Positions 44,813 through 54,786 of a DNA stretch of 60,830 bases are shown here, piece by piece (position 1 is the stretch's first letter; each line of letters starts with the position of its first letter). The position numbers were made by a program, and so were the translations under genes. The stretch lies in assembly GCA_964388665.1 (NCBI GenBank), contig CAYMBJ010000018.1:1-60830 (forward strand), given 5' to 3'. The notes below the pieces were generated by a model. It had not been told where the DNA came from and ran no database searches. It saw only the letters and a program-made list of their open reading frames with translations. Origin of the DNA: CALCCV01 sp964388665. GTDB taxonomy: Bacteria; Bdellovibrionota; Bdellovibrionia; Bdellovibrionales; Bdellovibrionaceae.

Positions 44813-45295
44813 AGTTAGCCTTTTGATAGCAAGGATTTCTACAGTCTCTTCGCCTGAAGGTTTTTTAATTGTGACTTCATCATTAACCTTTTTGCCCAGC
44901 AAGGATTTGGCGACAGGGCTTTTCCAAGAGATCCAGCCCTTGCTGATGTCAATTTCATCCTCGCCAACGATAGAATAGGTCTTCTGCGTGCCCTCTTCGT
45001 CTTCGATCTCTACAACAGTGCCAAAAACAACTTTGTCCAATGGCACAGCTTCTACATCCACGACTTCGGCCTGCTCCATCTTTTCATTCAAGAGCTCCAG
45101 GCGTTTGTCGATCTCGCGCAAACGTTTCTTGCCATAAATGTAGTCGGCGTTTTCTGAGCGATCGCCATTGCTGGCAGCCCAGGCCACAGTTTCAACGAGC
45201 TTTGGCCTTTCGCCATGAGCCAGCTCTGCGTATTCCTTTTTTAACTTTTCCATTCCGCTGGAAGAGATATAATTTTTTGGACCATCTGTCGTCAT
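44807..45295 (-). CDS. greB: Transcription elongation factor GreB
   Basis: 162 residues from the ATG at 45295, 13 nt after the stop of the upstream oxygenase gene. NYISSSGMEKL, RPKLVETVAWAASNGDRSENADY and YGKKRLREIDKRLELL match GreB more closely than GreA. The coiled-coil acidic tip DRSENADY enters the RNA polymerase secondary channel to trigger transcript cleavage. The C-terminal FKBP-like domain ends with SWKSPVAKSLLGK and VEILAI. A longer frame to 45340 is possible but overlaps the neighbour. Confidence 0.92.
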   Translation of the reverse strand: MTTDGPKNYISSSGMEKLKKEYAELAHGERPKLVETVAWAASNGDRSENADYIYGKKRLREIDKRLELLNEKMEQAEVVDVEAVPLDKVVFGTVVEIEDEEGTQKTYSIVGEDEIDISKGWISWKSPVAKSLLGKKVNDEVTIKKPSGEETVEILAIKRLTL

Positions 45296-45308
45296 GACAA
45301 CTCCAATC

Positions 45309-46517
45309 TTATAAGGCTGGTAACCCCGGAGAGCGCTCATTGGCCTTCATCCACGGATGAGGTTCATCGAGTGAGCGTTCGTAAGGAACATTTCGCAATT
45401 CACACATGAGCTCTTTTACACTCATGATGCGATCGATTTTAAAGGCATTACTGCCCACTGTGTAAAGTTCTTTTTCCTTAGGATTCATGTCAATCGCGGA
45501 AAGGAGTCCATTGCATATGCAAAAAGTTTTTTCGTTCTCATATTTTGACGGGCAATTGCCCTTATTGAGCAAATAGCCCTTATCGCACTTTGGCGCTCGC
45601 GAACGCAAAAGCGCTTCTTGATAAAATGGCGCTTTCTTCAATACCCGAAATAGCATCCCACATGGCGAACCAGGACGAGAGGCCAACTCAATGTCCTCCT
45701 CCTTACAGTCGATCAACATTTGTTTATAATTGGTGTTAGCGCCGCTTTCGTGAGTTGCCAAAAACCGAGTGCCCATCTGCACACCCTTGCAGCCCATATC
45801 CATGAAGCGCAATATGTCGTCATGTGTATAAACTCCGCCTGCAGCAAAAACCGGAATATCTCCCCAGTTTTTCAAGACCTCAATCGTATCTTTAACTAAA
45901 GTTTCTAAGCGATTAACAGGTGCCATCGCCTCGTCCACATCACGCCAAGCAATGTGACCTCCTGCCAACGGCCCTTCTACAACCACAGCATCAGGCAATC
46001 GCCCTGAACGCTGCCATCGTTTGCAAATGATCTCCATTGCGCGGCCCGATGAAACAATAGGAACCAAGGCGACCTCGCCACTGCGCTCATGCTGTTTGGC
46101 AATTTCAGGCAAAGCCAATGGCAGACCAGCTCCAGAGATGATCGCATCGACGCCGCCATCCATACTTCCTAAAACGGAAGCTTCGTATTGATTGATGACC
46201 GCCACCATGATGTTCATGCCAATCAAGCCATTGTTATTTGATAGCAGTTTTGCATCGCGCACATCTTGAGCTGCTGCTGCTCGCGGCACAAACTTGCGAC
46301 CATGCCGCTCCGAAACAATTCGGTCAAGGGCAGCACTGGAAAGAACTCCCATACCGCCTTCGCGCGCCACAGCTCCTGCTAAAATATAACTAGACAGGCC
46401 GATACCCATGCCTCCCTGAATGATGGGAACTGGCAAATGGACGTTCCTGATCTTCACCGGCGGCAAATCTCCGCCCTTGGGCGAATCTGAATGCAGTTTG
46501 TCTCGAAAATTAACCAT
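45309..46517 (-). CDS. Nitronate monooxygenase / FabK-like FMN enzyme
   Basis: 402 residues from the ATG at 46517 with a GGGGG box upstream; a TTG at 46529 is alternative. TIM-barrel FMN protein: PIIQGGMGIGLS, VEGPLAGGHIAWRD, FAAGGVYTHDDILRFMDMGCKGVQMGTRFLA. The C-terminal cysteine-rich segment (CDKGYLLNKGNCPS, FCICNG) fits the larger 2-nitropropane dioxygenase relatives. Reaction is FMN-dependent oxidation of alkyl nitronates or enoyl reduction; not distinguishable by eye. Precedes greB on the same strand. Confidence 0.83.
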   Translation of the reverse strand: MVNFRDKLHSDSPKGGDLPPVKIRNVHLPVPIIQGGMGIGLSSYILAGAVAREGGMGVLSSAALDRIVSERHGRKFVPRAAAAQDVRDAKLLSNNNGLIGMNIMVAVINQYEASVLGSMDGGVDAIISGAGLPLALPEIAKQHERSGEVALVPIVSSGRAMEIICKRWQRSGRLPDAVVVEGPLAGGHIAWRDVDEAMAPVNRLETLVKDTIEVLKNWGDIPVFAAGGVYTHDDILRFMDMGCKGVQMGTRFLATHESGANTNYKQMLIDCKEEDIELASRPGSPCGMLFRVLKKAPFYQEALLRSRAPKCDKGYLLNKGNCPSKYENEKTFCICNGLLSAIDMNPKEKELYTVGSNAFKIDRIMSVKELMCELRNVPYERSLDEPHPWMKANERSPGLPAL

Positions 46518-46709
46518 AGGCCCCCACAAATCATAATCTCAGTGCTCATCTCAGGATACCTCTAAACTAGCCCTTTCGCCACCACATATTTGCAGCGCGA
46601 GTGCAGAATCTCCAGGCAATCCGTCCAGATCCTTTCAGTCCTTAGCCCAAAGTACCTAGAGTAAATTGTCTAGCTTGCCGATAAATCTAAGAGAATAGGA
46701 GGGTTGAGA

Positions 46710-48605
46710 ATGCAATCCAAACTCAGGCGTTGGATGTGGGCGATATTGCTATCGGGCTCATGTTTTGGCGCGACACTCTTTTGGTATCACTCAACCGCAG
46801 TGAATACACTCTCCACCACCTCGGAGAAGCCCATTGCCTATGTCGTGAAGATTGTCGACGAAATCCAACGCCGCCCTGCTACGCGCCTTCTATGGCAGGG
46901 CGTTGCGACCGGTGACCCACTTTACAACGGTGAGTCAGTGCGCACCTCGCAATTGGGCGAAGTGCGCATTCAATTTCGAGATGGCAAGGAGATTGACCTC
47001 GAACCAGAATCCCTCATGGTCCTTTCTGCTGAAAAAGGCCAAGTGTCACTTGATCTCCTAGAGGGGGGACTCGTGGTTGACAGCAAGAGCAAATCCACTG
47101 AGGCGGGCTCAGATCAACTCGTATTGAAATCCGCATCAGGTCAGATCGACATCTCTCAGGCCAAGGCGGCCATCAGCCGCGGCAATGGCACCAATGTCGA
47201 AGTTCAGGTTCTCGAAGGAAGTGCAAAAATCAAAGACCAGAACGGCGCAACTCGGACGGTCCAACAGGGTTCAGCTTCGCAAATCGGCAATGCCATTCAA
47301 GACAAAAAATTCGAAATCATTTCTCTAAATCCCAAGTCAGGAGATCGCATTTTTCTGGATCCTGAAGGAGATCTCGAAAGTAACTTTGAATGGCAAGCAT
47401 TGCCCAAATCTGCCCGAGTCGAATTGGTCATGGGTCCGGCCAGAAAGCAACTTAGCAAAGTTGCTGAGCTTAATGTCGTAGCCAACTCAAGCCCAGCTGC
47501 TAACAAAATCAAAGCAAAAGTGGCCTTTGGAAAATCTTTTTGGCAACTCAACGCTTATGATCCCAACAGCAATGTCTTGATTGGTCAGTCGAATTTATTA
47601 CGAACCGAGTGGGCACCACGGTTTCCGCCCACTGCAGTGTTCCCTCTCAATCTGGCTGAAATGCGCACGACAGAGCCCCGAGCAATCATCAATCTGCAGT
47701 GGCAGGCTGGAGAATTGCAACCACAAGTGGCCGTAGAGCTCTCGAACGATCCGAACCTTCGTAAGAAAATAATTTCAAAAGTGGTCACCGGCATCGAGAC
47801 CTTGGCCACGCCACCGCTGCCCCACGGAACCTATTACTGGCGATTGACGGCATTCTATCGTGATACCAAGCAACCTTTCATTGGCAAGACGCTATCTTTT
47901 ACAGTTCGATCTGACGACAAGAAGGTTGCTGTGGCACCTCTCCCTCCGCCTCCTCTCGCAATCAATTGGACAGTTCCTGAGGATCTGAGCCAGCAGATGT
48001 ATATCGACAAACCTGTCCTTGATCTGAGTTGGACCGTCGAAAATCCAGAGTCCGTAGATGCGTTCAAGCTAATCCTAAAGGACGCACAGAATCCATCTGC
48101 GCCGCCCATTGCCGTCGAAACAAAAATTGAAAAGAACAACGGCAACCCGCTCAAAAACGCGGAGACAAAAATTCCCCTCACGAAACCTGGAAGATTCATC
48201 GCTTCGATTGAAGCCTACGATAAAGACGGCAAAAAGCTTGGACAAAGCGCCACGCGAAATTTTGAAAGCTCAGCCCTGCCTCTCTTAAAATCGCCGCGCT
48301 GGACAAACGCCCAACCAGAGGTTGTCGCCACACTCGATGGCCAGGCACAGGTCGCTTGGGAAAAGGTGGATGGCGCAAAAGAGTATGTCTTTTCGGTGCT
48401 GAGAGAAGGAAAAGAAATACAAACAAAGCGAATGAGAGGCACTGATTTTTCTTTTCGAAACCTTCTCCCAGGAGAGTATCAGGTGAATTTAACAAGCGTG
48501 GACAACTACGGTCGAATAAGCAGTGAACCCTCAACTAAAAAAATTGTTGTGCCTGATAAAAGTGGCTTGAAAGCACCCTCACTTAAAAAAATTAAGGTCA
48601 ATTGA
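46710..48605 (+). CDS. FecR-domain periplasmic protein with FN3-like repeats
   Basis: 631 residues from the ATG at 46710, preceded by GGAGGG. One N-terminal membrane anchor (about 8-25) then a FecR domain (about 75-190; GDPLYNGESVRTSQLGEVRIQFRDG, VLEGSAKIKD). The rest is beta-rich FN3-like modules in a repeated pattern of TVENPESVDAFKLIL and VAWEKVDGAKEYVFSV, separated by a proline-rich hinge (APLPPPPLAI). Envelope-located. Its stop overlaps the next gene's ATG (TGATG). Unlike classical FecR there is no sigma factor beside it. Confidence 0.82.
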   Translation: MQSKLRRWMWAILLSGSCFGATLFWYHSTAVNTLSTTSEKPIAYVVKIVDEIQRRPATRLLWQGVATGDPLYNGESVRTSQLGEVRIQFRDGKEIDLEPESLMVLSAEKGQVSLDLLEGGLVVDSKSKSTEAGSDQLVLKSASGQIDISQAKAAISRGNGTNVEVQVLEGSAKIKDQNGATRTVQQGSASQIGNAIQDKKFEIISLNPKSGDRIFLDPEGDLESNFEWQALPKSARVELVMGPARKQLSKVAELNVVANSSPAANKIKAKVAFGKSFWQLNAYDPNSNVLIGQSNLLRTEWAPRFPPTAVFPLNLAEMRTTEPRAIINLQWQAGELQPQVAVELSNDPNLRKKIISKVVTGIETLATPPLPHGTYYWRLTAFYRDTKQPFIGKTLSFTVRSDDKKVAVAPLPPPPLAINWTVPEDLSQQMYIDKPVLDLSWTVENPESVDAFKLILKDAQNPSAPPIAVETKIEKNNGNPLKNAETKIPLTKPGRFIASIEAYDKDGKKLGQSATRNFESSALPLLKSPRWTNAQPEVVATLDGQAQVAWEKVDGAKEYVFSVLREGKEIQTKRMRGTDFSFRNLLPGEYQVNLTSVDNYGRISSEPSTKKIVVPDKSGLKAPSLKKIKVN

Positions 48606-50236
48606 TGAAATTTGTTCTGTTCTTGCTCACATTCAACCTAATTGCACCCATTGCATCGATCGCAGGTGAGGGAGCGAGCTATCGTCGGATGGTTGAATTC
48701 GAGTGGGACCCGATTGAAGGTGCCGTCGTCTATGACATTGAGCTAAAAGTGATCAAAGCCGAAGGTGAAGACAAGATGTTTGCTTTCAAAACAACGGAAA
48801 GCAAATGGAAAGGTCAGCTGCGACCAGGAAAGTACCTCATGCGCCTGCGCTCTAAGGATCACCGCAAGGTGCCCGGAGACTGGAGTGAGTACTCTGATTT
48901 TATTGTCGGCCTAGACCCTGTCGTGTGGAAATCGCCCAAAGACAATGACAACATAAAAACCAAAGAAAAGAATTCAAAAAAAGTAACTTTGGCGTGGCAA
49001 GCCACTCCTGGCGCCAAAGACTATGCCCTCTCCGTATATAACGAAAAAGACGAGCAGGTCACACAAGAGGTTGTTTCTGGCACCTCCAAGACTCTGGATT
49101 TACCGGTAACTCTCACCTACAAAGCCTTGGTCCGCGCTCGCGCTGCCACGGGAGTGGAGAGCGAAAAGGACAGCCAAACTGTATTCACTCTTATTGGAGA
49201 TCAACTCGACAAGCCAGAAATTGAGCGCCCCGAAAACGATTTTGTCCGCTCTCTTCAGTGGGAAAAGCCCGAGCTGAGTGAAAATTACAAACTGAAGGTT
49301 TTAAAGTTTGACCCTAAGACTCGAAAGTTCAAAGCCTTTAAAGAGTATGACAACTACGCTGACCAAAAGTTGGATTTTCCGCAAGACTGGCCCGGTGGCA
49401 ACTATCGACTTCTTGTTCAAGCTCAGGCCAAAAACCGCCTCTCTTCCAAAGTTGCCGGACTGCAATTCAAAGTATTTAATGGCGATCGCTCGCCTGCATC
49501 AGAGTACAAACTCACCATGAAGCAAAGTATTGACCGCATCACAGGATGGTACGGAATTGCATCGTACCTATTGACGCAAATTCAATACACAAACGCCAAC
49601 GGTGACTTTGGCACTGCGACCTCTTACAACAGCCTTGGCGGCACTGGGCGTTTGGGCATTGGCTACTTTGGTTATAAATCCAATTGGGGGTTTTTAAGCT
49701 CTGCGGATATGTCTGGATTTTTACTAAATGGCAAGGCACAGACCTTTTCCTCACTAGAACTGTCTAGCGTCTATCGGCTGCGCAATTTGGATCGTAGCGA
49801 GATTCGCTTCACTGCCGGTCCGTATTACAAAGAAATCCCCGAGACCATAGGACTTGATCAGTCCTCTTCCACCAGCCCTGATGCCAATAACTATGAATCG
49901 CAAAAGATCTCCGTCTTAGGAGCTCAGCTCGGTGCTGAGTACTGGTATTCATTTTCTCCACGCTTCGGCCTGCAGCTGCACACCAAACTCTACTATTCTC
50001 TTGCAAAAGTTTCTACGCCCAACAACATGCCCATACTTCCTGGATTGTCAAACCAGGTGGGAATTCTTGGCAGCTACAAATTGTCAGAAAAATGGACCGG
50101 TCTTTTCGGATATGCCTATCGCAAAGATGAAATTCGCTATCAAAAATTGGAGGACTCCGTTTTTGATAACATACCCGAAAACCTGTCTTCAGTGACCGGT
50201 CACTATTTAAACCTTTACTGTGAGTATGAGTTTTAG
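48605..50236 (+). CDS. Outer-membrane protein: FN3-like N-terminus and beta-barrel C-terminus
   Basis: 543 residues. Signal peptide 1-20. N-terminal half (about 25-300) resembles FN3 modules, as in its upstream neighbour: VEFEWDPIEGAVVYDIELKV, TLAWQATPGAKDYALSVY. The C-terminal half (about 310-543) is a beta-barrel with strands such as GRLGIGYFGYKS, GAQLGAEYWYSFSPRFGLQLHTKLYY, ending CEYEF with terminal phenylalanine. Coupled to the FecR gene by TGATG and followed 45 nt later by a nucleotide cyclase. Confidence 0.82.
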   Translation: MKFVLFLLTFNLIAPIASIAGEGASYRRMVEFEWDPIEGAVVYDIELKVIKAEGEDKMFAFKTTESKWKGQLRPGKYLMRLRSKDHRKVPGDWSEYSDFIVGLDPVVWKSPKDNDNIKTKEKNSKKVTLAWQATPGAKDYALSVYNEKDEQVTQEVVSGTSKTLDLPVTLTYKALVRARAATGVESEKDSQTVFTLIGDQLDKPEIERPENDFVRSLQWEKPELSENYKLKVLKFDPKTRKFKAFKEYDNYADQKLDFPQDWPGGNYRLLVQAQAKNRLSSKVAGLQFKVFNGDRSPASEYKLTMKQSIDRITGWYGIASYLLTQIQYTNANGDFGTATSYNSLGGTGRLGIGYFGYKSNWGFLSSADMSGFLLNGKAQTFSSLELSSVYRLRNLDRSEIRFTAGPYYKEIPETIGLDQSSSTSPDANNYESQKISVLGAQLGAEYWYSFSPRFGLQLHTKLYYSLAKVSTPNNMPILPGLSNQVGILGSYKLSEKWTGLFGYAYRKDEIRYQKLEDSVFDNIPENLSSVTGHYLNLYCEYEF

Positions 50237-50281
50237 CATGACAGCCTTAGTGTTGAATTGTAAAAACTTAGAGGAGCGAAG

Positions 50282-52120
50282 ATGAGAGTGCCAATTTCGA
50301 CAAAACTTATTGTTATAACGATATTGTTGTTAGTAGGAGTCTCCGTTCCCATTGCGATTCAAAGCTCCAAATATTTTGAAAAGGTTTCCATCCAGCGGGA
50401 AGAAGACACCAATATGCGCTACGCTGCTGCCCGCTCTCTCGAAGTCGAAAGCCTTGTCAATGCTCAATACGAAAAAGCCAAAACTCTCGCCACTGAACTC
50501 TTTCAGACTCACAACAATCCCTCTCTTGAAAACAGGGGCAGCTTAATTAACAAAGACAAAAGTTGGGCAAAAATTACCGTTCTAAAACTTGACGGTGCAA
50601 ATCCGACTCTGCTTGAAGAAAAATTCAACAACGAATTTTTGGATGCCAACAAAATCAAACCCTTATTTTTTCAGCAATTACGACAAGCACAAGCATTTCC
50701 AATGCGTGAGCTCGCCGAAGGACAGATTGCCGTTCAATCGGGAAACATCAAAGTCGGCAACTGGCCGCTGATTCCCGTTGTGACCATTGGTTTTCCACTG
50801 GTCAAAGACACAGATCAGCGCATCACTCATTTGGCCATAGTCGATCTGCATATATCGGTTTTGCAAAAACCATTTACAGAAATTACGGAGAGAACCTTTT
50901 ATCTAACGGACTCAAAAGGACAGCTTCTGGCTCATCAGGACGAAAAGCTAATCGTGGGCGGCCAGGACATTCGCGCCCTTCCTTTGGTGCAGGCAGCGCT
51001 CGATCCCAACTCGCCAACCAGAAAGCAGCGCACCTACTCCGATCCCAGCACGAGAAAAGAATTTATCGGCGCATTTGTAAAATCCTCTTTTGGCCTCATC
51101 ATCTACTCGCAAATTGATTCAGATGTGATTCTCGAGCCTTCACGAGCCGTCAAGCGTGACGCCTTTTTTATTTTAGGACTTGTTCTCTCGGGCGCGATAC
51201 TACTTGTGTTTATCTTTTCAATGTCACTAACCTCACCATTGGAAACACTGGTGAGCTTGATTTCTTTAGTGTCAAAAGGAAATTTTGACGTAAAAGCGAA
51301 CGAAAAAATCAAATCGTTATTTCGCGATGAGGTCGCCGAACTTGCGATTGCCTTTGACAAGATGACCGAAGGTCTCAAAGAGCGAGACAAAGTAAAAAAT
51401 TTGTTTTCCAAATTCCACGGCTCGTCTGTCGCTGAAGATTTGATCAATAGCAAAGTGGGACTGGGCGGACAAAATCGCGAAGTGATTGTCTTTTTTAGCG
51501 ACATCCGCGGCTTCACTTCCTTTTCTGAAAGAAGACCGCCCGAAGAGGTGGTTGAAATGCTCAATGCCTATTTTGGTTTGATGGTAAAAATCATCAATGA
51601 AAATGGTGGTGTTGTGGATAAATTTATTGGTGATGCGATCATGGCGGTATGGGGGGCGCCTAAGGCGGGGCCCAATGATGCAGGAAACGCCGTCACTGCC
51701 TGCCTAGAAATGCGCAAGGCCCTTGTTCCCTTCAATGAAAAACGCATTGCCAAAGGTCAGCCGCCCATCACCGTTGGCATGGGGCTCCATGCTGGACGTG
51801 CAATTTCTGGTACTATTGGATCGGATGAGCGGATGGAGTACACAGTCATTGGCAATACTGTAAATACGGCTTCGCGAATTGAGGCTTCGACAAAAGCATT
51901 TGGCGCAGATCTTCTCGTAAGCGACGAAGTGGTCAAAAAGGCAGGTCCATTATTTGCCACTGATTTAGCGGGCGCTGCAGAAGTCAAAGGTCGCTCTGAA
52001 GCGCTAAAGCTCTACAAAGTCCGAGGTTTTAAAGATGCCGGCGGAAAGATCACCGAAGTGGTTACACCTTACTCTGACTACGAAGCCGAAAAAGCCGATA
52101 AAGTTAAAATTGCATCTTGA
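50282..52120 (+). CDS. Adenylate cyclase with periplasmic Cache-like sensor and HAMP
   Basis: 612 residues, GGAG upstream of the ATG. First membrane segment about 8-27; periplasmic region about 28-290 with a Cache-like layout; second segment about 293-315; HAMP about 316-370; catalytic domain about 400-590. Motifs: FFSDIRGFTSFSE with a metal aspartate, DKFIGDAIMAVWGAP with the adenine-contact lysine and second aspartate, and EYTVIGNTVNTASRIE with the ribose asparagine and arginine. Predicted to make cAMP in response to a periplasmic ligand or envelope state. Confidence 0.9.
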   Translation: MRVPISTKLIVITILLLVGVSVPIAIQSSKYFEKVSIQREEDTNMRYAAARSLEVESLVNAQYEKAKTLATELFQTHNNPSLENRGSLINKDKSWAKITVLKLDGANPTLLEEKFNNEFLDANKIKPLFFQQLRQAQAFPMRELAEGQIAVQSGNIKVGNWPLIPVVTIGFPLVKDTDQRITHLAIVDLHISVLQKPFTEITERTFYLTDSKGQLLAHQDEKLIVGGQDIRALPLVQAALDPNSPTRKQRTYSDPSTRKEFIGAFVKSSFGLIIYSQIDSDVILEPSRAVKRDAFFILGLVLSGAILLVFIFSMSLTSPLETLVSLISLVSKGNFDVKANEKIKSLFRDEVAELAIAFDKMTEGLKERDKVKNLFSKFHGSSVAEDLINSKVGLGGQNREVIVFFSDIRGFTSFSERRPPEEVVEMLNAYFGLMVKIINENGGVVDKFIGDAIMAVWGAPKAGPNDAGNAVTACLEMRKALVPFNEKRIAKGQPPITVGMGLHAGRAISGTIGSDERMEYTVIGNTVNTASRIEASTKAFGADLLVSDEVVKKAGPLFATDLAGAAEVKGRSEALKLYKVRGFKDAGGKITEVVTPYSDYEAEKADKVKIAS

Positions 52121-52230
52121 CCTCAGTGCACTTGCAGCTGCAAATCATAGAAAGGCATCAACAAATTCCATTTGATGTGAACTTGCGTATATCGAATAGA
52201 AGCTTGAGATTTGTAGAGAAAGAGAGAAGC

Positions 52231-53478
52231 ATGCAGCGACCTAGAGGCACCCAAGATCTCCTCGGAGACCAAATCTTAAAATTTCGGCACATCGAAAAGA
52301 TTGCCTATCAAATCGCGAAGCAATTTTCTTTTTCGGAGATTGCCACACCTATTTTTGAAAATCATGAGGTCTTTCACCGCACTTTGGGCGAAGCTTCCGA
52401 CATGGTGGCCAAAGAGACTTATGATTTTAAAGATCGTGGCGGCGATCTTCTCACTCTGCGTCCCGAGGGCACGGCCCCTATTGCCCGCGCATTTCTGAGC
52501 GAAGGTATGCAACAGCACTTGCCACTTAAATTTTATTATCATGGGCCGATGTTTCGCTACGAAAGGCCTCAGCGCGGACGCTATCGCCAATTTCATCAAA
52601 TTGGTGTTGAGCATCTTGGTAGCGAATCCCCCATCAGCGATGCCGAATGTTTATTGATGGGTTGGAAGTTCATTCAGGAGCTTGGAATCGCCAATGAAGT
52701 TCAAGTAGAAATCAATACTCTCGGTGATAGCGAATCTCGCCAGGCTTTTCGCTCCGCTCTTGTCGAATATTTGAATCAACACAAATCCGAGCTGTCTCCT
52801 GACAGCAAAACGCGGCTTGAAAAGAACCCCTTGCGAATTCTTGATAGCAAAGATCCAAAGGATCATCAGCTATTGGATGGCGCGCCAAAACTCAAAGACC
52901 ATTTGAACACATCCTCTCAAGCAATGTTTCAAGCTGTGCAAGCACAATTGAAATTTTTAGAAATCCCATTTGTGATACAAGAGCGCTTGGTGCGAGGAAT
53001 AGACTATTACTGTCACACAGTCTTTGAAATCACCACCAGTCAACTTGGAGCCCAAGGAACCTTATTGGCTGGCGGCCGCTACGATGGGCTCATCTCCAGC
53101 ATGGGTGGACCGCAGGTCCCCGGAGTCGGTTGGGCTTCTGGAATTGAACGACTGGCCGAACTCCTGCCCGCGTCAAATTGGCAAGAATCAAAAGTCAAAA
53201 TTGGCCTCATTTCAGCAGATCCTCTCGGCGAGCTCCACCTGCTAAAAATTCGCGAAAGCATTTGCACCCCGGCAATGGAATCCATTTTGTTTTTGGGCAC
53301 TACCGGCATTGGCAAAAAATTCAAGAAGGCCGACAAACAAAATGTGATGTGGGCCATAGTAGTTGGCGAAAATGAGGTCAAACAAGAGCGAGTCAGTTTA
53401 AAAAACTTGCGCAGTGGGGAACAGCTCGAACTGACACACGCTGAAGCGAAAAGCAAAATTCTAGAATCTTTAATCTAA
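52231..53478 (+). CDS. hisS: Histidyl-tRNA synthetase
   Basis: 415 residues from the ATG at 52231, which begins the family sequence QRPRGTQDLLG; a longer frame to 52117 overlaps the cyclase. Class II core: PEGTAPIAR motif, YYHGPMFRYERPQRGRYRQF (motif 2), LVRGIDYYCHTVFEI for histidine recognition, and GVGWASGIERLAEL (motif 3). The C-terminal anticodon domain is shorter than the usual length. AGAGAGAAGC lies before the ATG. Confidence 0.95.
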   Translation: MQRPRGTQDLLGDQILKFRHIEKIAYQIAKQFSFSEIATPIFENHEVFHRTLGEASDMVAKETYDFKDRGGDLLTLRPEGTAPIARAFLSEGMQQHLPLKFYYHGPMFRYERPQRGRYRQFHQIGVEHLGSESPISDAECLLMGWKFIQELGIANEVQVEINTLGDSESRQAFRSALVEYLNQHKSELSPDSKTRLEKNPLRILDSKDPKDHQLLDGAPKLKDHLNTSSQAMFQAVQAQLKFLEIPFVIQERLVRGIDYYCHTVFEITTSQLGAQGTLLAGGRYDGLISSMGGPQVPGVGWASGIERLAELLPASNWQESKVKIGLISADPLGELHLLKIRESICTPAMESILFLGTTGIGKKFKKADKQNVMWAIVVGENEVKQERVSLKNLRSGEQLELTHAEAKSKILESLI

Positions 53479-53506
53479 AAACGAAGCATCCCCAGTGCCT
53501 TTCGAA

Positions 53507-53938
53507 TCATTCCTTCTTTGGGTCTCCGGCAAATGGACATGAGTTCATGTGCTCCTGCATTTGACCCATCATCTGACCCATCAATCCATGCATTTGACCC
53601 ATTTGGCCCATCATGTATTGCTGGTTTTTTCCCATCATATTTCCATGGGACACGCCTCCACCCATCATACCCATATCTTTCATCGTTTTACCCATCAAAT
53701 CTATATTGGCCTGCATATTCTTCATATGCTCTTCGAGAAGTGCCTGCTTTTTCTTTGGATCTTTAGTTTCTCGAATCAGAGTCATTTCTTTTTGCATTTC
53801 GGTCATACGTTTATTCATAGCTTCAAGATTTTGCGATTCAACATTAGACTTTGCTTTCTTGGCTTCCGCGCCATAGCTTGCACTCGCGAATACAACTAGC
53901 ATTGCTAAAGTTGTCATTAGTAGGCGTCGTGTTTTCAT
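53507..53938 (-). CDS. Methionine-rich periplasmic protein
   Basis: 143 residues. Signal peptide 1-22 (ASASYGAEA). The mature part is helical: MNKRMTEMQKEMTLIRE, then a Met/Gly/Gln run (MGMMGG, NMMGKNQQYMMGQMGQMHG), and CPFAG at the C-terminus. Over a quarter of the second half is methionine. Met-rich periplasmic proteins often bind copper; that is inference. Low-complexity, so homology detection would be difficult. Confidence 0.7.
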   Translation of the reverse strand: MKTRRLLMTTLAMLVVFASASYGAEAKKAKSNVESQNLEAMNKRMTEMQKEMTLIRETKDPKKKQALLEEHMKNMQANIDLMGKTMKDMGMMGGGVSHGNMMGKNQQYMMGQMGQMHGLMGQMMGQMQEHMNSCPFAGDPKKE

Positions 53939-54202
53939 CTTATCACTCCTTGTTGTTTATTTTTTTCGTAATGAGTTGTTCTGGATTCTAGCAAACACTA
54001 ACAGGCTCCTCAAAAAGGTAAAGATGCAGGGCCACATCAATAGAAATCCCAACAAAATCCATATTCATCCAGAGCGCTGAGAGCAGCTTGTGTTCGCAAT
54101 TTGATCTTCACTTGGATTCATTGGCGCCGCTATTCTCTAGAGCTCATCTCAAAAAAACTCCTGCTGCATAAGTACAATCTGCCAAAATTTCTACGCTGAC
54201 CT

Positions 54203-54517
54203 TCAGCTGTTCGAATACAATTGGGGCGCCCTCGTAGATTGGGATCCCAGCGAAACCTCTTCCTCTACATTTGGCGCCACTCTTTTCACCAGTGTCGGCC
54301 CCACCAAAAACAGACTCACGCTCAATCGCAATGTGAATCTAGCGATTTGATAAATGACCGCAATGGCTCGAAAGGCCAAAAAGCCAACAAAACTCAATCT
54401 CTGTACCGTGGCCTGACGCCAATATTTTACATGTTTCTTTAGTCTTCGCTCGTATACGTAGAGAACTCGCTCTTGCTCATACTCCCATTCACGAAAACGT
54501 TCTATTATCTCTATCAT
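54203..54517 (-). CDS. Small basic protein with one hydrophobic segment, unknown function
   Basis: 104 residues. Strong AGGAGA seven bases before the ATG supports a real gene. The first 35 residues are amphipathic and charged (ERFREWEYEQERVLYVYERRLKKHV). Hydrophobic residues at about 42-75 may cross the membrane once or twice. The tail is Ser/Gln-rich. No family recognised. Isolated between a Met-rich protein and an apparently empty stretch. Confidence 0.55.
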   Translation of the reverse strand: MIEIIERFREWEYEQERVLYVYERRLKKHVKYWRQATVQRLSFVGFLAFRAIAVIYQIARFTLRLSVSLFLVGPTLVKRVAPNVEEEVSLGSQSTRAPQLYSNS

Positions 54518-54786
54518 TGTGTGTCTCCTAGGTGCTCAAACAAAGCCAACCAACGCGCCAATGAGCACGCTGAGGCTATTGCCTAAGCATTAAAATATTA
54601 TTAAGATTCCGCTGAATAAGGGCCACCGGCTTCGATGGACCCAAAAAATCCAAGTTGTTGAAATTTGCAGAGATATTAAAAAAGTCTCAAGCAAACACAA
54701 CAAACCAGAGGGCATCAATACAAAATGGTGATGTAACTAGCAGGCTCTATGACCGCCAGAGATAGAACTCGGTCTGTACCCGAGCA
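54518..54786. other. Non-coding stretch, no feature recognised
   Basis: 269 bp, A/T-rich, no plausible gene on either strand, no tRNA-like cloverleaf found by eye. It precedes a possible small gene at 54787. Confidence 0.5.
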
